Origin: Laccaria trichodermophora
Taxonomy: Eukaryota; Basidiomycota; Agaricomycetes; Agaricales; Hydnangiaceae
Assembly (NCBI GenBank): GCA_018417955.1
Contig: JACTVC010000008.1
Coordinates: 434,001 to 498,000, forward strand
Direction: 5' to 3'
DNA length: 64,000 bases
Shown here: one piece after another, positions 57,797 to 64,000 of the stretch
How positions within the stretch are numbered: the stretch's first letter is position 1
Layout: the number at the start of each line of letters is the position of its first letter
Notes under the pieces: generated by a model
The model's database searches: none
Told to the model about the DNA's origin: nothing
What the model saw: only the letters and a program-made list of their open reading frames with translations
Translations under genes and position numbers: made by a program

Positions 57797-57890
57797 AAGC
57801 GCAATAGCAAGAATTGAACACTCAACCTCATGATGGTCACAATAATACTTATGAATGCTCAACCAGCTGGACCACAAAGGCCATAGTATA
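57797..57890 (-). repeat. tRNA-like segment (minus strand)
   Basis: Reading the minus strand, an A box (TGGTCCAGCTG, complement of 57864-57874) and a B box (GTTCAATTC, complement of 57811-57819) are spaced as in tRNA genes. The segment ends in a short T run, a pol III-type stop. It shares the GAGGTTGA.GTTCAATTC stretch with the copy at 27684-27777. Confidence 0.5.
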
Positions 57891-58073
57891 CATAGAAATT
57901 ATATGCATAATATACCCCTGTTCTTGGCATGTTCCGCACGCTGATCAAACGTGTTTGTTTAGTGTTTACACACTTGTCTTTCTGACTCCCACCACCTCCA
58001 TACATTGTTCAAACCACTCACGGCACCACCTTCCTCCCACCACCACCTCGTTCAATCAACTCCAGTGCCACGT
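57891..58073. other. Upstream flank of the 58-kb gene
   Basis: Non-coding, with CACCACC-rich DNA just before the ATG at 58074. No promoter element is clear. Confidence 0.3.
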
Positions 58074-60842
58074 ATGGCCCCGAAAGCGAAGAAGGCCACG
58101 TCACAGACGTGCCAAACGTCAAACACGGATGAGCAACCTGTCAAACGAAGCTGGCGCCATGCAAACAACGATGATGACGACCAGGAAGAGACCACTGCCA
58201 ACCAATGGGCCGATCACGAGGACCAAGCAACGAAGACCAAAGGAAGGGGAGGAAAGGGGGGGAATCGAGGCCAGGGGCAGAGAGCGGCCACTCAAAAGTG
58301 CATACCCCTGTTAACAATTGCCACCGATCGGGCGCGATCTCCATCCCAACTTGCCACCACTAACAACTACCACAGGAAAACTGCCCAGGACCGCAATCAA
58401 GAGGATGCTGCCCTCAAATCGCCGCCCAGGTCAAAACAAATGCCGTACATATCCCATCCCCTCTCCTTTTTTCTATTTTAATTGATTATTTTCTATCTAG
58501 TGCCAAGCGCGTGCTATCCGCCAGCGGCATCAGTGTCGCTCCCCCATGCCGCTCCCTTTGACGCGCCGATCCCACCTCTGGCCAACCCATGCCCCCTGAA
58601 GACACGGCCTCTGCTCAGCCTGCTACCACTACCAGACACCGCCCAGCCACTGATCCACACAGTGGGAAAGATGAAACAAACAGCGACGAAGAGAAAGTAC
58701 ACGATGCTGAAGCCGACAAGCAGAACAAACACAACGAAAACAAGGAACGACCCAATGAAGACGACCAGGACAACAAAGAAGACGACCAGGACAACAAAGA
58801 AGACACCCAGCACGACGAACAAGACAACGAATATGACAACCAGCAAAGCACCAACACCACGCGTCAGTGTGATCCCACCACCACACGTCAGCCAGATGAG
58901 ACCACCAACACCACCACCACCACCACACATCAGCGTGACGCGCCCACCACCACCACACGTCAGCCGGATGAGACCAACACCACCACCACGCGTCAGCGTG
59001 ACGCACCCACCAACACCACCACCACACGTCAGCATGATGTGCCCACACGTCAGCTGGATGAGACCACCAACACCACCACCACGCATCAGCGTGATGCGCC
59101 TGCCAACACCACCACTGCACGTCAGCGCAATGCACCCACCAACACACGTCAGCGTGACGTGCCCGCTAACACCATCACCAACACAACAGGTACGTCCAAC
59201 TTACCATGTCTCATCCCCACTCATCACAGTCAGGATGGTGGATACCCCACCACCATTCCTGACAGTGAAAACCTGTCTCGACATCAGGATGGTATGTAAC
59301 CCACCACCCATCCCGATTGTCAAGAAGGCTGGATAGGCTATGCTTATCTTTATCTTTTTTATTGATATCTATATACCATGTATCATTATGCTATGTTGGT
59401 GCTAAGTAGAACATTTAGACCTTAGTGCTATCTCGCAGGGGCGGCCAATGAAGCATTTAGACTCTGCTGCCAATGAAAGTCCAGCAGCATCCATGCACCA
59501 TGGTGAAGGTATGATTTATCTATCTGTCTTCTATGATATGGTGTTGAACTTTCTAAAATGCAGATATGGTTATGGCTAGTCCACCAAAGGGGGGGATTCC
59601 TGCATATGGCTCATCCCGTTCGACTGGTGGAGTCTTTTGGGGTAAGGCCCTAGGCAATGCCATTGACATTGGTGATGCCAATGAAGTCTGGGAAGAGATG
59701 GATGTTTTCACACAGGGACTAGCCCAGAAGCCAATCAAGGGAAAGATCCACTTTTATATCTCAAACATTAATCCACCCGATGTTGACATCACCCAATCCT
59801 CCTTTATTGCCAATGCTCATGATATCAGCAAGTGCGAAACTATTCAAGATGTTATTAGTCGTGGTTCTCAAGACTATTCACCTATTTGGTGTAAGTTTGC
59901 AATTGTTTAGTGAATATCTATTAATTGCTTTACATAGGACCTGCTTATTGACTCTTCAAATATGAAGAAGAGGGCTGGAGTATTCAAGGACACTATGAAT
60001 CAATCATGAACTGCAAACTGACTGATGAAGACTATGTGGAGTGGTTGGATGATGAGCAGAACAGAAAGTTTATTCGCATTTTGGGTGTAAGTTATTTACT
60101 GGACTCTTTTTGAATTGTTTTAATTAAGAGTCTGGTTTCTAGACTACATTTGATCCAAGTCTCTCAGTATCCTTGCCTGGCTTTGCAGGCTGTCTTGGTT
60201 CTAGCATTGGGTCTCGCTCTGTGTCTGGCTCTCGTACTTCTCATATATCTGCTGGTCATTCTTCTCCCACACTTTCTGCTGTTGAACAAGGTTCATCTTC
60301 AGGTCACTGGCTTGTGGGAAAGGACAAAATATCTCCAGCATTGCGACAGTGTCTCATTGAAGAGCTTAATATCAATGCCAATTATACAAACTGTTCAGCT
60401 ACAGGTCTGCGGTTTGCCTGGGGATGATATCTGGAATGTACTGCAGCTCTTGCACAGGCCAAAGAAATGGTAGAAGCTGGAAATTGGCCATCTGATATCC
60501 CTCCTTTTACTGAATGGCTGGTGATTGAAGTCTTTATTGGAAGGTCAACCTGGTATGGCAACTATGTCCCAGCCTTTGGATCAATCACAGACAAAGAAAC
60601 AGACTTTGCTGACATGAGAGACTGGTTGGATAGCCCACCAGAGCAAGTCCATCACTCTGATACTGAGCGTCTTTGGGGTATTCGTGATCAGTCATCTTTT
60701 ACAATGGAGGATATAAAGAAGTGGCAGGAGAATGGTGGCACATTGGATAAACATTATAGTCCAACTCCTAGTCCAGAATGAGATCACTCATCAAAAGGAA
60801 AGGGAAAGGTGAAGGCAAAGACTCACAGGAAATTGAAGTATT
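58074..60842 (+). pseudogene. Transposon-linked multi-exon gene with TGA lesions
   Basis: Exon 1 (58074-58444) opens MAPKAKKATSQTCQTSNTDE, basic and nuclear-looking, and has an acidic middle. A 56-nt intron (58445-58500) leads to an exon starting AKRVLSASGISVAPP with a TGA at 58559. That exon continues into an acidic run and a (TTR/QRD)-rich minisatellite. Later exons read RPMKHLDSAANESPAAS (about 59441-59511), DMVMASPPKGGIPAYGSSRS (from 59564) and TTFDPSLSVSLPGFAGCLGS (from about 60143), with TGA at 60425 and 60779 before a TAG at 60840. The later part (ERLWGIRDQSSFTMEDIKKW) looks like a folded domain I cannot name. It lies just upstream of, and on the same strand as, the KDZ-associated gene, so it is probably part of the same mobile unit. 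Exon joins around 59890-59960 are uncertain. Confidence 0.45.
58860..59170 (+). repeat. Coding minisatellite CACCACACGTCAGC..GATG
   Basis: Imperfect units containing ACCACCACACGTCAGC followed by GTGATG or CGGATGAGACC. Read in frame they give TTRQRDAP or TTRQPDETN repeats within the transposon-linked gene. Confidence 0.7.
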
Positions 60843-60931
60843 AGATTTTTTTCTCTTTTCTTTCTATTCAAAGTTACTCATGTTTTTTGTACTTGTAGCT
60901 CAGTTGTGAACTGTTTTCCTTTGTTTTACAG

Positions 60932-63900
60932 ATTTGCAGTATTTCTTGGCTCCCTTGGTTTCAGCATTATATGCACTTTGTTCTCTGCTTTGATATGCCT
61001 TACTTTCCCTGTAACTGCTTTCTCATTCTTGACAAGGCTGTGTGTTATTCTTGCCTTTGTACCTTTGGTCTCTGCAGCTCCAAAAACCCAGCCATTTCCC
61101 AATCTGCCATTTAAAGCTTTCAGTGCATTTGTGGAACAAACATTTGGTCCAACTATCTCATTAGCCACAGTGCTTCTTCTCTTGTTTACAATGACTGAAA
61201 ATCCTGAATTGCTCAGTCTACATGCCTGTCAACAGCATCCAGCTGAGGGTGAAAATAAAACTGTAGCTTCTGGATGGATTCATTCTTTGTCACGTGCTAT
61301 AGTGCACCGATTGAAGGATGATATTAAAACAGTGTTTCGTCCTGGAGAATATCGGCCAAAGCAGAATCACCAAGTCACAAAATTGTCTATCAAACTTGAT
61401 GCATTTGCAAATTTATTGAATCTAACCCCATATGACCATCAGGGAAAGTTCAAAGAGAGATTGCAGCCAGTTTCCTATATTGCAATTCAAGCAGTTCATG
61501 CCATTTGTCCTGATAGCATTACTTGTGTTGATCAACAGTGTGCTTCTCAAGCCCTTTTGCAAATAACCAGACCAAGAGATATTCCATTGGTTACTTTAAT
61601 CAAAGACAATATTCCTTATGAGGATGTTCCTATTCTAACAGGCAAATGTATGCAATGTGGTGCTACCTATTATGCAGATCATGAGCGCTTCAAAGACAAC
61701 TATGGTTCTTGGACCAAATGCTATCTGAACTCTGCACAATTCCTAAAGATAGGACAGTCTACTTGGGTTGACAGAAATTTTACACATTCTGTTCTTAGTG
61801 GAATGTATAATTTCCATGCATCAGCCTCTTCATATACACTGATACAGGTGAAACATATTCAACCATATAAAATCCGATTTTCACGATTTTACCGTTAAAA
61901 GGTCTTCTCTGTAACTACACTATGTACAGTTTGTAATGATAGAGAGTCTTTGAACATACCCGGTTCAGTAGACTAAAAGTGCACATGCATTGAGTCTGAA
62001 CATAGGACAAAGGCCTTGGAGCTGGCAGCAGTATGTGCCATGACATTATACTTGGAGCCTATCTAACATTCACCCACCATGAAATAGAGTACAAAGAGAC
62101 TCTAGAGTAAACCACCCAATGCAGGGACAAGATTGCATTACTACCAAGGGTTTAGAAACAAGTAATGGATTTTATATGGAAAAACTCAGTCTTTTATCTT
62201 GCGATAAAACTACCAAGACTTTTGAAGGATGAACTACATGTGGGCATTATGAAATAATGTTCTACTACTAGAAAGACTATACTATGAGAAGATAGTATAT
62301 GTACAAAGACCAAGTGTGGCTTGCGGCCATGTAAAGAGTCAAGTATGGCAATTCCCGCATACACATCAAAGAGTGATGCGTCACAACGTCTAATACACAT
62401 AAAGCACACACCTGGAGCTACATTATGTAATCCATCCTAGAGACATTTGAAAACATCTTCGGAGCGTCTTCCGACCTCCATAATGAACAGACAGAGCCAA
62501 GACAAGGCATTTTAATTAAAAACCCGGAAATAATGGGAAACCAAAGGCTAATGGCAATGTGTATGCATGTGCATCAATGCATCAGGAAGCGTTAATCATT
62601 ATTGATGCCAGCTGTCAAACCGGTACACCAGGCCATAGAAAAGAAACATGCGGAATCACGCCAAGCTAAGAATAGCACACTGGCTAAACTTCATGCATGC
62701 ATCAAATATTGATGCGCTTGAAAATGAAAGAGGCAACATTACAAAACTGTAGTGTCCCATTAGAGAGAGACTACAAAATATACCATACGTTCAGTATAAG
62801 CCATTTGTAATTCATGCCAATATAAAACCATAGAAAAACACATGTAAAAGCGTAGATAGGAGTTTTGGAGTATAAAAAGGGCACACTGGCAGGTCAAACG
62901 GCAGGAAATCGTCCCCCGTTGACCAGCTAGTTGCACTCCAAGTAGAGACTTAGGAGGTGGACAGTTGTAATCAATTAAAGGAGTTTTCTTCATGGTCAGA
63001 AGAGTACAGTGTGAACGAAGCCAGCGTGCTTGGGAGTCAACTTACTTGGAGACTTGAATAAGAGGTTTTAAAACACAGTATCATTTAGACAAGACAGCTT
63101 ACTCGTACAATTTGTTTTGGAGTGTAGTGACATAATAAAAGCTCAAGGGAGTTATAAAAGTCCGATAAATTCGTGTTTCGTGTCAATTAAAGAAAACTGT
63201 GATCGAGAACTTTACATTTGAGAAACCAGGTTCCCTGAAAGATATACTTTGTTCTATTGAACTATTCTAATACCACACCCAATAATAAAACCCTGTTTTA
63301 TTACAAAAACTATTGAGACTTAACCTAAGAAGATAAAAGAGGTATTTCTTAATACCAAAGGCCCTCGAACTCTTGCACCAAGATTGTGATAGTGTGTGTG
63401 TGTGTGTGTGTGAGTGAGTGTTAGGTGTTAGGGTTTTCCCCCGACGCACTTGAACCTTGTTTGCATGTTCCGCACTTTCACATTCATCCCCGTGCAAAGC
63501 ATATCAACGCAGTATTGGAATGATTGTGCTTCAGTTACTGATTCCAAAGTCAAAGTGACTCAGTGTCATGTTTGGCAGACATTTGTTCAGGAATCAATTA
63601 GAACAATTGCAAGTGTGAATAACTATAATTTAGAGTTGCCTGAAAACTTGAACATTGAAGAAGTTACTGAGCAGGCATTTAAGAAATTAGGAAATGGAGG
63701 GATAATAGAGCCAGGAAAAGAACATTCATGTTCTAAGTGCTGTCAACCATATAAAGCCACTGCAGATTTTATGGCCAATGAAGACCCTGCAGCAGTGATA
63801 GGAGCAGATGAAAATTCTACTGTACCTGTTTTAACAGGAGAATATGCAAATTTATCTGCACAAGAGACTACAAGAGAGAGACAAACAGCCCAATCAAGAG

Positions 63901-64000
63901 CAAACATTCTTAACCATGCTGATCCCAATGCTATGGATGTCAGTGATGATGATGCTGATTGTTCAATGATTGTAATGGATGGTGTTGTTATGGGCCCTCA
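60932..64000 (+). CDS. KDZ-associated cysteine-cluster protein (CxC5/CxC6-like), partial
   Basis: Exon from 60932 (after a TTTTACAG acceptor) to 61847, then from 63513 to the window edge; phase is preserved. The first part begins with hydrophobic segments (FAVFLGSLGFSIICTLFSAL) and then has a paired-cysteine block: ITCVDQQC, followed about 40 residues later by GKCMQCGATYYADHERF. The second exon has EHSCSKCCQPYKATADF, DPAAVIGADENSTVPVL and MIVMDGVVMGP. I recognise this order as the CxC5- and CxC6-type clusters associated with KDZ transposases in Agaricomycetes. Cysteine clusters of this kind probably bind zinc and assist DNA or protein recognition by the transposase. No stop interrupts the visible part. 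The C-terminus, and possibly a KDZ transposase domain, lies beyond 64000. Confidence 0.75.
61848..63512 (+). other. 1,665-nt GT..AG intron with probable insertion
   Basis: Donor CAG|GTGAAA and acceptor ACGCAG|TATTGG join codons in phase 0 between SSYTLIQ and YWNDCAS. It is about thirty times longer than other introns in the window. It contains a TATA-like TATAAAAAGG (about 62871), AATAAA-type signals near 63135 and 63285, a (GT)n run near 63393 and a GTTAGGTGTTAGGG stretch. It may be a normal intron that received an LTR-like element, or a plain insertion. A clear target duplication was not found. Confidence 0.5.

Noticed and set aside
57814..58314. Plus-strand frame starting MNTQPHDGHNNTYECSTS
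   Set aside because: It overlaps the tRNA-like segment and the better-supported exon at 58074 in another frame.
58514..59147. Minus-strand frames rich in Trp, Cys and His or Val and Gly opposite the minisatellite
   Set aside because: Shadows of the CACCAC repeat. The plus strand has intron signals and matching exon frames.
59949..59951. A further in-frame TGA in the 58-61 kb gene
   Set aside because: The exon join just upstream is uncertain, so this TGA could be intronic. It was not counted.

Overview
The window looks like TE-rich DNA from a mushroom-forming basidiomycete (Agaricomycetes). Host-like genes carry many 45-65 nt GT-AG introns and encode Agaricomycete-type proteins (an F-box/LRR protein, an NCS1 purine-cytosine permease, a pRiA4b Orf3-like protein). 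The mobile DNA includes a Ty3/Gypsy element of basidiomycete type and a gene resembling the CxC5/CxC6 cysteine-cluster proteins that accompany KDZ transposons. The species cannot be named from this sequence. Family names rest on remembered resemblance; no search was run.

Layout. 1-7.7 kb: mostly non-coding, with decayed inverted-repeat elements. 7.7-15 kb: a frame-broken pRiA4b Orf3-like gene and several unidentified, partly broken coding stretches. 15.7-24.5 kb: the gene island, with a low-complexity acidic gene, an F-box/LRR gene (minus strand) divergent from an eight-exon ARM/HEAT-type gene (ALF4/glomulin/YBP1-like), and a ten-exon NCS1 permease. 24.95-27.45 kb: a rearranged inverted copy of pieces of 9.5-15 kb, so the gene island lies between inverted homologous segments. 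27.7-28 kb: a tRNA-like segment beside nested palindromes and a (GGTTA)5 array.

30.4-64 kb is nested mobile DNA. A transposon protein gene is split by a 1,002-bp TA-flanked element. A short MITE-like element holds a 1.9-kb element with a 9-bp target duplication, and a sister copy lies at 37.8-39.2 kb inside a third, truncated relative. A Ty3/Gypsy element (about 39.7-55.7 kb) is interrupted in gag by an 8.3-kb near-perfect palindrome, in RT by a 1,329-bp hAT-like element with an 8-bp duplication, and in RNase H by further repeats including a 160-bp satellite. The window ends in a KDZ-associated gene that runs off the right edge.

The standout object is the 8.3-kb fold-back palindrome (42174-50490). 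Mirrored positions sum to 92,602 over about 3 kb of each arm, and every mirrored open frame compared is identical. Each arm holds a duplicated 330-bp module and three kinds of tandem array. A second pattern is that all eleven in-frame nonsense codons I traced in the Gypsy gag/pol and the 58-61 kb transposon gene are TGA, as expected from CpG deamination of CGA.
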